DNA of 64,000 nt, taken from contig NZ_JAFFZN010000028.1 in NCBI RefSeq assembly GCF_017676385.1, positions 41,843 through 105,842 on the forward strand, in the 5' to 3' direction. This stretch comes from Streptomyces spirodelae (GTDB taxonomy: Bacteria > Actinomycetota > Actinomycetes > Streptomycetales > Streptomycetaceae). The notes under the pieces were generated by a model, which worked only from the letters and a program-made list of their open reading frames with translations, did not search any database and had not been told where the DNA came from. Position numbers and translations under genes: made by a program. Numbering within the stretch: position 1 is the stretch's first letter; every line of letters begins with the position of its first letter. Shown in pieces: positions 26,317-35,013 of the stretch.

Positions 26317-26413
26317 GGCGTGCGGCCACATACGCGGCCGTCGAACGCCGTACGGGTCCGGCAGCGCCCACCACGGGCACTGATCGAGGCGAGCCCTTCG
26401 GGCCTGATCGGGC

Positions 26414-27754
26414 CTAAGGGGAGGTGCGGGGCAGGTAGGTTGCCCGTATGTGCCGCCGCACCCGGTCGGTGAGAGCCCGCAGGCGGGGGGAGGTCGAGGA
26501 GTGCAGTGGCGTCGGGTCTGTGATGCGGCGTGCTTCCCCGGGCAGCGCGGCAATGTCTGCGACGCACCGATCGCGGATGTGCTGGAGGTCGGGTGCCGGA
26601 CCGATCCGGGCGCCTTCTCGGACCACTGGGCGCAGCAGTGGGCTGCTGCGCGCGGGCGCTGCCTCCTCGGCGAGTGCGACGACGTCCTCGCAGCCGTTTC
26701 GCCGGAACACCTGCTTGGGGCCGGGCGCGGTCACCTTTCCGGTGGACAGTTTCATCACCGGGCGGGTGTCGTACGCGACCAGCTTGTAGGCGGTGTCCAG
26801 GTAGGGGGCGTCGGCGGAGACGCCCACACGGGTGCCCACCGCATAGATGTCCACGGGCGCGCCGGCCCGCACCAGGGCGTCGATGGCGTACTCGTCCAGA
26901 CCGCCGCTGACGACGATACGCACCTCCGGGAGTCCGTGGGCGTCCAGGATGCGACGGGCCAGCCGGGCCTCCTCCTCCAAGTTGCCGCTGTCCAGGCGTA
27001 TGGCTGAGCCTGTCGCGTTGCCCAGCGAGCGCAGCAGCTGTGCAGCGGTGCGGACGCCCTGTTCCGTCTGGTAGGTGTCGACCAGGAGGGTCACCGGGCC
27101 GGGGTGCGCGTCGGCGAAAGCCCTGAAGGCGGCTTCCTCCGGCCCGAACGCCTCGATGTAGGAGTGAGCCATCGTGCCCACGGCCGGTAGCCCCAGCTCG
27201 ACGGCCGCGGCCACGTTACTGGTTGCGGAGAAGCCCGCGATCGCTCCCGCACGTGCGGCATGGTCAGCTGCCTCGATGCCGTGGGTCCGCCGCAGGGAGA
27301 AGTCCACCACGGGGTGCCCCTCGGCAGCGAGGACGCACCGGGCCGCCTTGGAGGCGAGTGCGGTCTGGTGGCTGACCTGGTTGAGCACGTAGCTCTCCAC
27401 CAACTGGGCCACCGGTAGAGGCGCCGTCACTTCCAGCACCGGCTCGCCACCGAGTACGACTCGCCCTTCCGGCACGGCCCTGACATCGCCGTCGAATGTG
27501 ATACCGAGGAGCGGCTCCAGGTCCTCGGGAGGGCGGTGCAGCACCGAGGCGAAGTCCTGGATGTGCTCGCTGCCGAGTCGGTAGTCGGTCAGGTAGTCGA
27601 CGACATGCTCGACACCGGCCGCGACCAGGAACCCCCGCTCGGGCGGAAGGTCGCGGACGAACAGATCGAAGGTTGCGGGCTGCGTCATACCTTCGCGCAG
27701 ATACGACAGAGCCATCGTGACCTCGTAGAGGTCCGTCGTCGTTTCCCTGCTCAT
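26414..27754 (-). CDS. pncB: Nicotinate phosphoribosyltransferase
   Basis: 446 residues. Start at ATG 27754 gives the family N-terminus TTDLYEVTMALSYLREGM; a longer frame upstream is a shadow. Motifs of type II phosphoribosyltransferases are present: DLFVRDLPPERGFLVAAG, SLRRTHG, GTMAHSYIEAF, RLDSGNL and SGGLDEYAI. The enzyme makes nicotinate mononucleotide from nicotinate and PRPP in NAD salvage. In mycobacteria the pncB2 paralogue sits in the dormancy regulon, which fits these neighbours. It is divergent from the PEP synthase gene. Confidence 0.92.
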   Translation of the reverse strand: MSRETTTDLYEVTMALSYLREGMTQPATFDLFVRDLPPERGFLVAAGVEHVVDYLTDYRLGSEHIQDFASVLHRPPEDLEPLLGITFDGDVRAVPEGRVVLGGEPVLEVTAPLPVAQLVESYVLNQVSHQTALASKAARCVLAAEGHPVVDFSLRRTHGIEAADHAARAGAIAGFSATSNVAAAVELGLPAVGTMAHSYIEAFGPEEAAFRAFADAHPGPVTLLVDTYQTEQGVRTAAQLLRSLGNATGSAIRLDSGNLEEEARLARRILDAHGLPEVRIVVSGGLDEYAIDALVRAGAPVDIYAVGTRVGVSADAPYLDTAYKLVAYDTRPVMKLSTGKVTAPGPKQVFRRNGCEDVVALAEEAAPARSSPLLRPVVREGARIGPAPDLQHIRDRCVADIAALPGEARRITDPTPLHSSTSPRLRALTDRVRRHIRATYLPRTSP

Positions 27755-28199
27755 GAGTGATCCGTAATCTCCGCGCTGCGCTGACCCAGCCTCTCCGCTC
27801 CGGGTCCCGCTCACGCCGATGTGTGTCATTGATGGCCGGCGCCGACATCGCTCACTCCTCGCCCCCTCTCCAGCGTGCCCCCTCACCCGGTCGGCGGCCA
27901 CCGCAGCGGACGCCCACGGCAACCGGGGCACCGGCCCACGGATGGACGACCAGCACGAACGGACCGAGATCGGACACCGGGAGCACCATCTGCTCCTCAC
28001 GGCTCTCCTCCCCCGGCGCGAGCCCGTACCCCTCCAGGCGCGGCGAGAACGCGGCCGGGAGCGACCAAGCGCTTCGTGCGGCACGACGGCGCGGCGGACG
28101 CCGGATCCGAGACGCAACTGGTGTGATGGTTCGCCATCAGCTGCACGGAACAGCCTCCGCCACCTGGCTCGGCGGTCCCCGGCAATACTGGAGGGTGCC
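27755..28199. other. Divergent promoter region, no gene seen
   Basis: 445 bp between the starts of the nicotinate phosphoribosyltransferase and PEP synthase genes. The open frame running into PEP synthase has no coding conservation that I recognise. I looked for a GGGAC-type DevR palindrome and found none clear. The end carries the RBS GGAGGG for the + strand gene. Confidence 0.5.
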
Positions 28200-30647
28200 A
28201 TGCCTGACCGGAACACCAGCGGACCCCTGGTGAGACGGTTCGAGGATCTCTCACACGGCGATGTGGCCGTGGTCGGCGGCAAGAACGCTTCTCTCGGGGA
28301 GATGATCCGGAACCTGTCCTCGCAGGGTGTCCGGGTCCCGGGCGGGTTCGCCACCACCGCACACGCCTACCGGGAGTTTCTGGAGGCCGGCGGCCTGTAC
28401 TCCCGTATCCAGCGGGAAATCGAGGCTCTGCACCGGGGGGCCGAGCTGGCGACGGTGGGCGAGGAGATCCGGCGCGCGTTCCGCGGCACCGACATCCCAC
28501 CGCGTGTGGCCGATGCCGTCCGCGACGCCTACCGCTCACTCGGCGACACGCTCCAGCGCACGGACCCGGATGTGGCGGTGCGCTCCAGCGCCACCGCCGA
28601 GGACCTTCCCGAGGCCAGCTTCGCGGGGCAGCAGGAGAGCTACCTGGGCGTATGCGGAGAGGAAGCGCTGCTGGACGCCTGCAGGCGCTGTTACGCCTCG
28701 CTGTTCACCGACCGGGCGATCAGCTACCGCGAGCAGCACGGTTTCGACCACCTGAAAGTGGCACTGTCCATCGGTGTGCAGCAGATGGTCCGTTCCGACA
28801 AAGCGGGTGCCGGGGTGATGTTCACCCTCGACACGGACAGCGGTTTCCCCCGCGTCGTGCTGATCGACGCGTCCTGGGGGCTGGGCGAGTCCGTGGTCTC
28901 GGGCGCTGTGGACCCTGACGAGTACCAGGTCTTCAAGCCCCTGCTCGACCGGGCGGACCTCAACCCGGTGATCTCCAAGACAACCGGCGGAAAGCTGAGC
29001 CGGATCGTCTACAGCGAGGCTGCGGGGAAGGCTCCCACAATCACTGTGGACACCACTGAGCAGCAGCGGGCGGCGTACGTCCTCGACGACAGCGAGATCC
29101 TGCAACTGGCCCGGTGGGCCGTCGCGATCGAGGAACACTACGGCCGGCCGATGGACATCGAATGGGCGAAGGACGGTCTCAGCGGCGAGCTGCACATCGT
29201 CCAGGCCCGGCCGGAGACCGTCCAGGCCCGCAAGCAGGCCGCCACCCTGCGCTCTTACCGACTGACCGAACGCGGCCACAGGCTGGTCGACGGCTTGGCC
29301 GTCGGCGACGCCATCGCTGCCGGAAAGGTATGCAAGCTGCGCAGTGCCGAGGAGATCGGCCGGTTCGAGGACGGCGCGGTTCTGGTCACCGGATCGACCG
29401 ATCCGGACTGGGAACCGATCATGAAGCGGGCTGCCGCCATCGTCACCGATCACGGCGGCCGCACCTCGCATGCCGCCATCGTGAGCCGCGAGCTGGGCGT
29501 GGCCGCGATCGTGGGCACTGGAGACGGTACCGGTGCGCTCGGCGACGGCCAGGAGGTCACCGTCTCCTGCGCCGAGGGCGAGGAGGGCCACGTCTACGCG
29601 GGCACCCTCGGCTACGACGAGCACGACATCGACCTGGCCCGGGTCCCCGAAACCGCCACCGATGTCATGCTCAACATCGCCAATCCCTCCGCGGCCTTCC
29701 GGTGGTGGCGGCTGCCGGCGGACGGAGTCGGCCTGGCCCGGATGGAGTTCATCGTCAACAACCACATCCAGATCCATCCCATGGCCTTGGTCCACTACGA
29801 CGACCTCGCCGACGAGACGGCCCGGCAGCGTATCGACGAACTCACCCGCGGCTACGACGACAAGACGGAGTTCTTCGTCGATCGCCTGGCGTACGGCGTC
29901 GCCCGCATCGCAGCGGCCTGGTGGCCCAAGCCGGTCATCGTCCGGATGAGCGACTTCAAGACCAACGAGTACGCCAAACTCATCGGTGGCTCGGCCTTCG
30001 AACCGCCGGAAGAAAACCCCATGCTCGGCTGGCGAGGAGCCAGCCGCTACTACAGCGAGGGCTACCGCGCCGGTTTCGGCCTCGAATGCCGCGCCATCCG
30101 AAGAGTGCGAGACTCCATGGGACTGACCAACACCACCGTCATGATCCCGTTCTGCCGCACCCTTCAGGAGGCCGACCGCGTCCTCGCCGCCATGGCCGAC
30201 CACGGCTTGGCCCGCGGCAGCAACGGCCTGGAATGCTATGTGATGGCGGAGATCCCCTCGAACATCGTTCTCGCTGAGCAGTTCGCCGACCGCTTCGACG
30301 GCTTCTCCATCGGCAGCAACGACCTCACCCAGCTCACCCTCGGCGTCGACCGGGACTCCGAGCAGCTCTCGCAGCTGTTCAACGAACGCGATCCGGCCGT
30401 CACCCACAGCATTCAGGCGCTGATCACCGATGCGCACCGCAGATCTCGCAAAGTCGGGCTGTGCGGGCAGCGTCCCAGCGACGACCCCGACTTCGCGCGC
30501 CTCCTGGTCGGCGCCGGCATCGACTCGGTCTCGGTCGCGCCTGACAGCTTCCTTCTCGTAAAGGAGAATGTCGCCACCGCCGAGAGTGAGCTGAGACAGC
30601 AGGAGAAGGCCCCCGAAGCGGACGAAGCCGAGGAGGCCGGCCGATGA
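28200..30647 (+). CDS. ppsA: Phosphoenolpyruvate synthase
   Basis: 815 residues. Domains in order: N-terminal PPDK/PEP-binding ATP-grasp (about 10-350; GGKNASLGEMIRNL, VRSSATAEDLPEASFAGQQ), the swivelling phospho-His domain (His424 in DHGGRTSHAAIVSRELG), and the C-terminal PEP-utilising barrel (GVGLARMEFIV, MIPFCRT, SIGSNDLTQLTLGVDRD and CGQRPSDDP; the last Cys is the catalytic one). It converts pyruvate and ATP to PEP, AMP and Pi. Length is normal and all catalytic motifs are intact. PEP synthase genes also sit in actinobacterial hypoxia/dormancy islands, consistent with this cluster. Confidence 0.93.
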   Translation: MPDRNTSGPLVRRFEDLSHGDVAVVGGKNASLGEMIRNLSSQGVRVPGGFATTAHAYREFLEAGGLYSRIQREIEALHRGAELATVGEEIRRAFRGTDIPPRVADAVRDAYRSLGDTLQRTDPDVAVRSSATAEDLPEASFAGQQESYLGVCGEEALLDACRRCYASLFTDRAISYREQHGFDHLKVALSIGVQQMVRSDKAGAGVMFTLDTDSGFPRVVLIDASWGLGESVVSGAVDPDEYQVFKPLLDRADLNPVISKTTGGKLSRIVYSEAAGKAPTITVDTTEQQRAAYVLDDSEILQLARWAVAIEEHYGRPMDIEWAKDGLSGELHIVQARPETVQARKQAATLRSYRLTERGHRLVDGLAVGDAIAAGKVCKLRSAEEIGRFEDGAVLVTGSTDPDWEPIMKRAAAIVTDHGGRTSHAAIVSRELGVAAIVGTGDGTGALGDGQEVTVSCAEGEEGHVYAGTLGYDEHDIDLARVPETATDVMLNIANPSAAFRWWRLPADGVGLARMEFIVNNHIQIHPMALVHYDDLADETARQRIDELTRGYDDKTEFFVDRLAYGVARIAAAWWPKPVIVRMSDFKTNEYAKLIGGSAFEPPEENPMLGWRGASRYYSEGYRAGFGLECRAIRRVRDSMGLTNTTVMIPFCRTLQEADRVLAAMADHGLARGSNGLECYVMAEIPSNIVLAEQFADRFDGFSIGSNDLTQLTLGVDRDSEQLSQLFNERDPAVTHSIQALITDAHRRSRKVGLCGQRPSDDPDFARLLVGAGIDSVSVAPDSFLLVKENVATAESELRQQEKAPEADEAEEAGR

Positions 30648-30721
30648 AGATCTCCGTCTTCGGGACCGAGTGCTGGCGGGTGAGCGGCCCCCTACGGCGG
30701 TAACGCTTCGCTTCGGCGTGG

Positions 30722-30793
30722 TTCGGCCTCTGGACGGCCGAAACCGCGCTGAGCCGCATCGCGACCGGACGGGTCCCCGGGCCCTGGGCCCGG
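30722..30793. terminator. Bidirectional terminator-like hairpins between ppsA and DUF1918
   Basis: Two hairpins in the convergent gap: a 7-bp stem (30722-30728 with 30736-30742) and a 17-bp palindrome with one central base (30777-30784/30786-30793). No long T-run. Confidence 0.55.
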
Positions 30794-30812
30794 CAGGACG
30801 ACTGCCTTGGGG

Positions 30813-31049
30813 TTACCTGTGCCCGTGCGGAGACCGTTCGTGGCCGGCTGCGGACCGTTCGTGTTCGAGGTGACGGACATGGGCGTCGGGGCCAGGGAAC
30901 ACGAGCGTCACGTCGCCCGAGTCCGACCAGCGCACGTCGTACGGAGGCGTTCCGTCCTCGTGGTGGAGTCCGACGATCTCCCCGTCGCGCCTGGGGACGT
31001 CGGTCGTCGGGCTTTCGATGATGAGTTGGTCGCCGAGGTGAGCTCGCAT
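30813..31049 (-). CDS. DUF1918 small protein
   Basis: 78 residues; ATG 31049 with GGAAG upstream. Family pattern MRAHLGDQLIIES, RRDGEIVGLHHEDGTPPYDV and VFPGPDAHVRHL, an SH3-like beta barrel seen across Actinobacteria. Mycobacterial DUF1918 genes are also stress/dormancy linked. Function unknown. It converges on ppsA and closes the dormancy-like cluster. Confidence 0.87.
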   Translation of the reverse strand: MRAHLGDQLIIESPTTDVPRRDGEIVGLHHEDGTPPYDVRWSDSGDVTLVFPGPDAHVRHLEHERSAAGHERSPHGHR

Positions 31050-31221
31050 GATCGGCTTCCTTTTCCACAGAAATGGTGCTGTGTCCAGCGTGACATATGC
31101 GGCCGGCCACCGCGGGTCGAGCCCGCTTGTCCGCAGGACGGTATCGGGCCACCGCTGTGCTGCGGTCCCCAGATATGACTTCACCGCTTGCGGTCCTGGG
31201 CAGGCTGGGGGCGCGGTGTCA

Positions 31222-32259
31222 TCAGACGGTGCGGAGTTGTGGCTCCAAGTCGGACCCGGTGCTTGGAACCGTCTGCGGAAAGGCTCGCCGGTACTCGCTC
31301 GGTGACACCCCGATGTGGTTGAGGAAGTGGTGGCGGAGGTTGTTGGCCGTGCCCAGGCCGCTGAGTTCGCCGATCTTCTCGATGGAGAGGTTGGTCGACT
31401 CCAGGAGGTCCTGGGCTCGCCCGAGGCGTTGGGTGAGCAGCCACTGCAAGGGTGTCGACCCCGTGGCCTCCTGGAGCCGCCGGTAGAACGTGCGGGGGCT
31501 CATCGCGGCCCGCCGCGCCAGGTCTCCGACGGCGATCGGCTGGTCCAGGTGGGAGCGGGCCCAGTCCAGTACGGGGGCCAGCGCTTCATCGTCGGTTTCC
31601 GGTACCGACAGGTCGATGAACTGCGCCTGGCCTCCGGGCCGGTGGGCCGGCACCACCATGCGGCGGGCCAGCCGGTTCGCCACGTGGGCACCGTGGTCGC
31701 GGCGCACCAGATGGAGGCAGAGGTCGAGCCCGGCGGTCAGGCCCGCGCTGGTGAGCACATCGCCGTCGTCCACGTACAGCACCGAGTCGTCCACCTGCAC
31801 CTTCGGGTAGCGCTCGGCAAGTTGGGCGGTGTGCAGCCAATGAGCCGTGGCACGCCGCCCGTCGAGCAGCCCGGCCTCGGCGAGCGCGAAGGCGCCGGTG
31901 CACAGGGAGACCATGCGGGCGCCTGCCTCGTAGGCCCGGCGCAGGGCCAGGACCAGTGCCTCCGGCAGCGGCCTGCCCTCCTCGACGCAGGCGTCGGGCA
32001 CCGAGGGCACGATGACCGTATCGGCTCCGACCAGGTCGTCGAGGCCGTGGTCGGTCCGCAGTGCGAGCCCGGTGCCGGCGACGGCGCCCTGGGGGCGCTC
32101 CTGTGTTCCCGTGCCGCACACCATCAGGTGGTACCAGGGATCGGCCAGGTCGGACTGCGGCTGCCCGAAGACGGTGCAGGGGATGCTCAGCTCGTACAGG
32201 TCCCAGGAAGCGAGCCTGATCTCCTCGGTCACGACCACGGCCACGGTGCGAGCGCTCAT
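31222..32259 (-). CDS. GlxA family AraC-type regulator (copy 1)
   Basis: 345 residues. An N-terminal DJ-1/PfpI-like amidase fold (1-200; elbow motif SLCTGAFALAEAGLLDGRRA) is fused to a C-terminal AraC double HTH (about 225-330; MSPRTFYRRLQEATGSTPLQWL, LGRAQDLLESTNLSIEKI). Such proteins sense a small molecule and act locally. It is divergent from the NAD(P)-dependent reductase gene 130 bp away, the usual arrangement for a regulator and its target. A second paralogue with the same kind of partner lies at 42402. Confidence 0.88.
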   Translation of the reverse strand: MSARTVAVVVTEEIRLASWDLYELSIPCTVFGQPQSDLADPWYHLMVCGTGTQERPQGAVAGTGLALRTDHGLDDLVGADTVIVPSVPDACVEEGRPLPEALVLALRRAYEAGARMVSLCTGAFALAEAGLLDGRRATAHWLHTAQLAERYPKVQVDDSVLYVDDGDVLTSAGLTAGLDLCLHLVRRDHGAHVANRLARRMVVPAHRPGGQAQFIDLSVPETDDEALAPVLDWARSHLDQPIAVGDLARRAAMSPRTFYRRLQEATGSTPLQWLLTQRLGRAQDLLESTNLSIEKIGELSGLGTANNLRHHFLNHIGVSPSEYRRAFPQTVPSTGSDLEPQLRTV

Positions 32260-32389
32260 GCCTCACAGGGTATGGCAGGAATTTGGTGGTGACTGTCATC
32301 GGTGTCACTGTCCCTGGCCGCCACGCGCTGCGAGCGTGGCAGGTGAGTGATCAACCGCTGTCTGCGGTACGGATGAGGAGTTGTGAGTT
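32260..32389. promoter_or_regulatory. Shared GlxA/reductase control region
   Basis: 130-bp divergent gap. It contains an inverted repeat GTGAC-N10-GTCAC (32289-32293/32304-32308) and a perfect 7-bp hairpin (32320-32326 with 32334-32340). Either is a candidate operator; no footprint evidence. Confidence 0.45.
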
Positions 32390-33274
32390 GTGAACGCTGA
32401 CCACCAGGCCGTCACTGTCATCGGACTGGGCTCGATGGGCTCGGAGCTGGCCTCCGCGCTGCTGGACCGCGGCCACCCGACCACCGTGTGGAACCGCACG
32501 GTGGAAAAGGCCCGGCCGCTGGCCGACCGGGGAGCCCACCCGGCCACGACGCCGCGAGAGGCGATCACGGCGAGCCCTCTGGTCCTCGCCTGCGTACTGG
32601 ACTACGAGGTGCTGCGCTCCGTCCTCGAACCCGTTGCCGAGGCTCTCGCCGGAAAGGTCTTGGTCAACCTCACCTCCGGCTCGCCGGAGCAGGCCCGGGA
32701 GATGGCCGGGTGGGTCCGGTCCCATGGCGCCGACTACCTCGACGGCGCGATCATGACCACCCCGCCCGGCGTCGGCAGCCCCGAGATGATGTTCCTCTAC
32801 AGCGGTCCGCACGCTGTCTTCGAAGCCCACCGCCCCACCTTGGCGGCCCTGGGCGATCCGCTGCACCTGTCCGACGACCCCGGCATGGCCTCCCTCTACG
32901 ACGCCGCCCTGCTCGGCCTGATGTGGTCCACCATGACCGGCTGGCTGCACGGCACCGCGCTGGTCGGCGCGGAGAAGACGCCGGCCACGGCGTTCACCCC
33001 CATAGCGGTCCGCTGGCTCACCGCCGTGGCCGGTTTCCTCACCGCCTATGCGCCGCAGGTGGATGCCGGACGCTACCCGGGCGACGACGCAACCATCGAC
33101 GTGCAGATCGCGGCCATCGAGCACCTTCTCCACGCAGCGGAGGCCCGGGGCGTCGACAACGCCCTGCCCGAGCTGCTGAAGTCCACCATGGAGCGGGCCA
33201 AGGTCGCGGGTCACGGTTCGGACAGCTTCGCCGGTGTGATCGAGGTCCTGAGGAAGTCGGGGGACCAACAGTGA
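32390..33274 (+). CDS. Beta-hydroxyacid-dehydrogenase/imine-reductase-like NAD(P)-binding enzyme
   Basis: 294 residues, GTG start. Rossmann motif VIGLGSMGSELASALLDRGH at 10-29, followed by VWNRTVEKA (NADPH-preferring Arg), LVNLTSGSPEQAREMAGWV and the helical C-terminal domain with MWSTMTGWLHG. This pattern is that of the 6PGDH-like reductases that include bacterial imine reductases. The substrate is unknown. The stop overlaps the next start as GTGA, so it is co-translated with the DinB/maleylpyruvate-isomerase-like gene; the operon is probably controlled by the divergent GlxA regulator. Confidence 0.85.
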   Translation: MNADHQAVTVIGLGSMGSELASALLDRGHPTTVWNRTVEKARPLADRGAHPATTPREAITASPLVLACVLDYEVLRSVLEPVAEALAGKVLVNLTSGSPEQAREMAGWVRSHGADYLDGAIMTTPPGVGSPEMMFLYSGPHAVFEAHRPTLAALGDPLHLSDDPGMASLYDAALLGLMWSTMTGWLHGTALVGAEKTPATAFTPIAVRWLTAVAGFLTAYAPQVDAGRYPGDDATIDVQIAAIEHLLHAAEARGVDNALPELLKSTMERAKVAGHGSDSFAGVIEVLRKSGDQQ

Positions 33275-33948
33275 CAACAACGCCGAAGGCCACCCCTGAT
33301 CCCCTCCCCGAACCGATGGCCCCAGCCGCCACCGCGCCGTGGCCGGAGCTGTTGTCGGCCGCCGCCGGGAGCAGCCTGGCTGCCCTCCTCACCGCCACCG
33401 ACCGGGACTGGTCACGCCCAGCGCACGGCCTCGACTGGACCTGCCGGGAGACACTCGACCACCTCGCCCTCGGCCTGACCGGCTACGCCGGCCTGCTCAT
33501 CGCCCGGCCCCGGGACCGCTACATCACGCTCTTCGCCTCACTCGATCCCGCGGCTCCGGTGCCCGCCTGCTTGGAAGGAATTCGTATCGCCGCATCCCTT
33601 CTCACCTCCACCGTCCGCGATACACCGCCCCATGTGCGGGCCTGGCATCCCTGGGGACACTCCGACGCCGCCGGGTTCGCCGCCATGGGAATCACGGAAC
33701 TGCTTCTCCACACCTACGACATCGCCCACGCTCTCGAGTGCCCCTGGGCCCCGCCCGACGGCCCGGCCGGCGCCGCACTCGCCCGGCTCTTCCCCGATGC
33801 CCCGACAGGCCACAGCCCGTTTGACACCCTGCTGTGGTGTACGGGACGAATCCCGCTGCCCGGCCGGCCACGACGCACCGAGTGGCAGTGGAACGGAACA
33901 CCCGCCGGAGACCGGAACGCCGGACCTGCCTCAACGGCGCGCAGTTGA
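33271..33948 (+). CDS. Maleylpyruvate isomerase N-terminal/DinB-like protein
   Basis: 225 residues, GTG start overlapping the previous stop by 4 bp. The four-helix DinB/MDMPI fold is indicated by LTATDRDWSRPAHGLDWTC, RETLDHLALGLTGYAG and ITELLLHTYDIAHAL, with His residues that could bind metal or mycothiol. Family members are mycothiol-dependent isomerases or transferases. Here it probably works on the product or substrate of the co-translated reductase. Confidence 0.78.
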   Translation: MTTTPKATPDPLPEPMAPAATAPWPELLSAAAGSSLAALLTATDRDWSRPAHGLDWTCRETLDHLALGLTGYAGLLIARPRDRYITLFASLDPAAPVPACLEGIRIAASLLTSTVRDTPPHVRAWHPWGHSDAAGFAAMGITELLLHTYDIAHALECPWAPPDGPAGAALARLFPDAPTGHSPFDTLLWCTGRIPLPGRPRRTEWQWNGTPAGDRNAGPASTARS

Positions 33949-34092
33949 CCGCCCCTTGCTCCCGCGCGATGCTCATGTATCCCAAGGCGGCAGTTGATGC
34001 GCGGCGACGCTGGGTTCCCGCGCGGCGCGCGGTAGCCAACTGCTCAGACGTGGTTGCATCTGGCGGTGATCGATGGACTGGCGCCGAGATGA

Positions 34093-34308
34093 GCCACAGA
34101 AGGCGAAGAGGAAGACAAGACCGAGACTGCTTGCCGGATCTGCGGGTATTACGACGGCGAACGAGTGTTCGACGAGTACGGCGTCCCGCAGTACGTCATC
34201 TATCCGTGCTGCTACCACGAGTCCGGGGATATGAGGTCACAGCGGACTACATCGCCGGGCATCGTGATCGGTCAGGCCGGCAGTCCCGGCCTCACCCGGG
34301 GCACTTGA
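34093..34308 (+). pseudogene. Relic of a small Cys-rich zinc-ribbon (CPCC-type) gene
   Basis: A frame without a start codon (stop at 34090) encodes TETACRICGYYDGERVFDEY, then GVPQYVIYPCCYHESGDM. This is the CxxCGY...CxxC pattern of CPCC-like immunity/zinc-ribbon proteins; here the second pair is PCC instead of CPCC. The conserved part stops at about 34230 and the rest is unrelated. A start MDWRRDEPQ exists in a different frame at 34073, so a frameshift probably broke the gene. Confidence 0.55.
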
Positions 34309-34401
34309 ATCACCCCGAAGCTCGCTACTGCGTATGCCGACCGGTTACAGCACCGTACGGCCCAGTACATCTCCATGCGAGCCACGGCACCGAATCGACG
34401 C

Positions 34402-34447
34402 GCGACTGGGGATCAAGGGGTCGTGGGTTCAAATTCCGCGTCCCGAC
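34402..34447 (+). other. tRNA-Pro(GGG)-like 3' fragment (probable attachment-site scar)
   Basis: The sequence carries an anticodon loop CTGGGGA (34406-34412, anticodon GGG), the 3' anticodon strand TCAAG, a variable loop, a T arm with TTCAAAT (34428-34434) and a 3' acceptor strand GTCCCGA (34440-34446). This is the 3' half of an actinobacterial tRNA-Pro(GGG) with about one base lost in the T arm. No D arm or 5' acceptor strand is upstream, and the similarity starts at the anticodon arm. That is the usual crossover point for tyrosine-recombinase elements that target tRNA genes, so this looks like an att half left by an integrated element. Confidence 0.7.
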
Positions 34448-34463
34448 TGCGGGGATCGCAGAC

Positions 34464-34499
34464 AGGAAGCCGTTCCAGTACTTTCTGGGACGGCTTCTT
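34464..34499 (+). terminator. Terminator following the tRNA-Pro fragment
   Basis: 13-bp stem with one G-T pair (34466-34478 with 34485-34497), 6-nt loop, 17 bp after the tRNA-like 3' end. It looks like the native terminator of a tRNA gene carried over with the fragment. Confidence 0.8.
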
Positions 34500-34710
34500 C
34501 CGTACGTGCGTGTGCTCCCGGGCTGGGAGCCCTCTGGGAGCACACGCGCTCCCGCGTTCCCAGCCGTCAACGGTGCCCGTTTCCCCGTCCCACCGTCGGG
34601 TCGAGGCTGTGCGCAGTACGCCGCTGCTGCGCGCCGTCGTCAACGGTGCGGTATCGCCACGCCCCTGAGGGTGGACTGGTATTCCCGGACAGGCAGCACG
34701 AGAGCCCCCC

Positions 34711-34853
34711 GACCCCCGACTCGCCGCGGACCAGTTCATCGCGCTTACCTTCGGCGGCGCGCTGGACAGGCTCGGCTCCGCGAACGCCGCGGAGGTCAGC
34801 CGCGTCAGGCACTCATCACCGAGGGAGTGCGGACCTTCCTCCGGGCATACCGA
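34711..34853 (+). pseudogene. Relic of a TetR regulator C-terminus
   Basis: One frame gives LAADQFIALTFGGALDRLG and the next frame gives ALITEGVRTFLRAY, the typical end of TetR C-terminal domains. A frameshift lies near 34800 and no N-terminal HTH is present. Confidence 0.5.
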
Positions 34854-35013
34854 ACCATGCAGGACTACCGAGCAGTGATGTGGATCACATTGAATTCCGT
34901 GAACAACTCGCAGCCCGACGCCATCACAGTGTCCGTAACCACCAATGGCCCCTGCCGGGGGAACCTGCGGAAGCGGGCGGCGGGGCCGTATCGGATATCC
35001 ATGGGGGGATCTC

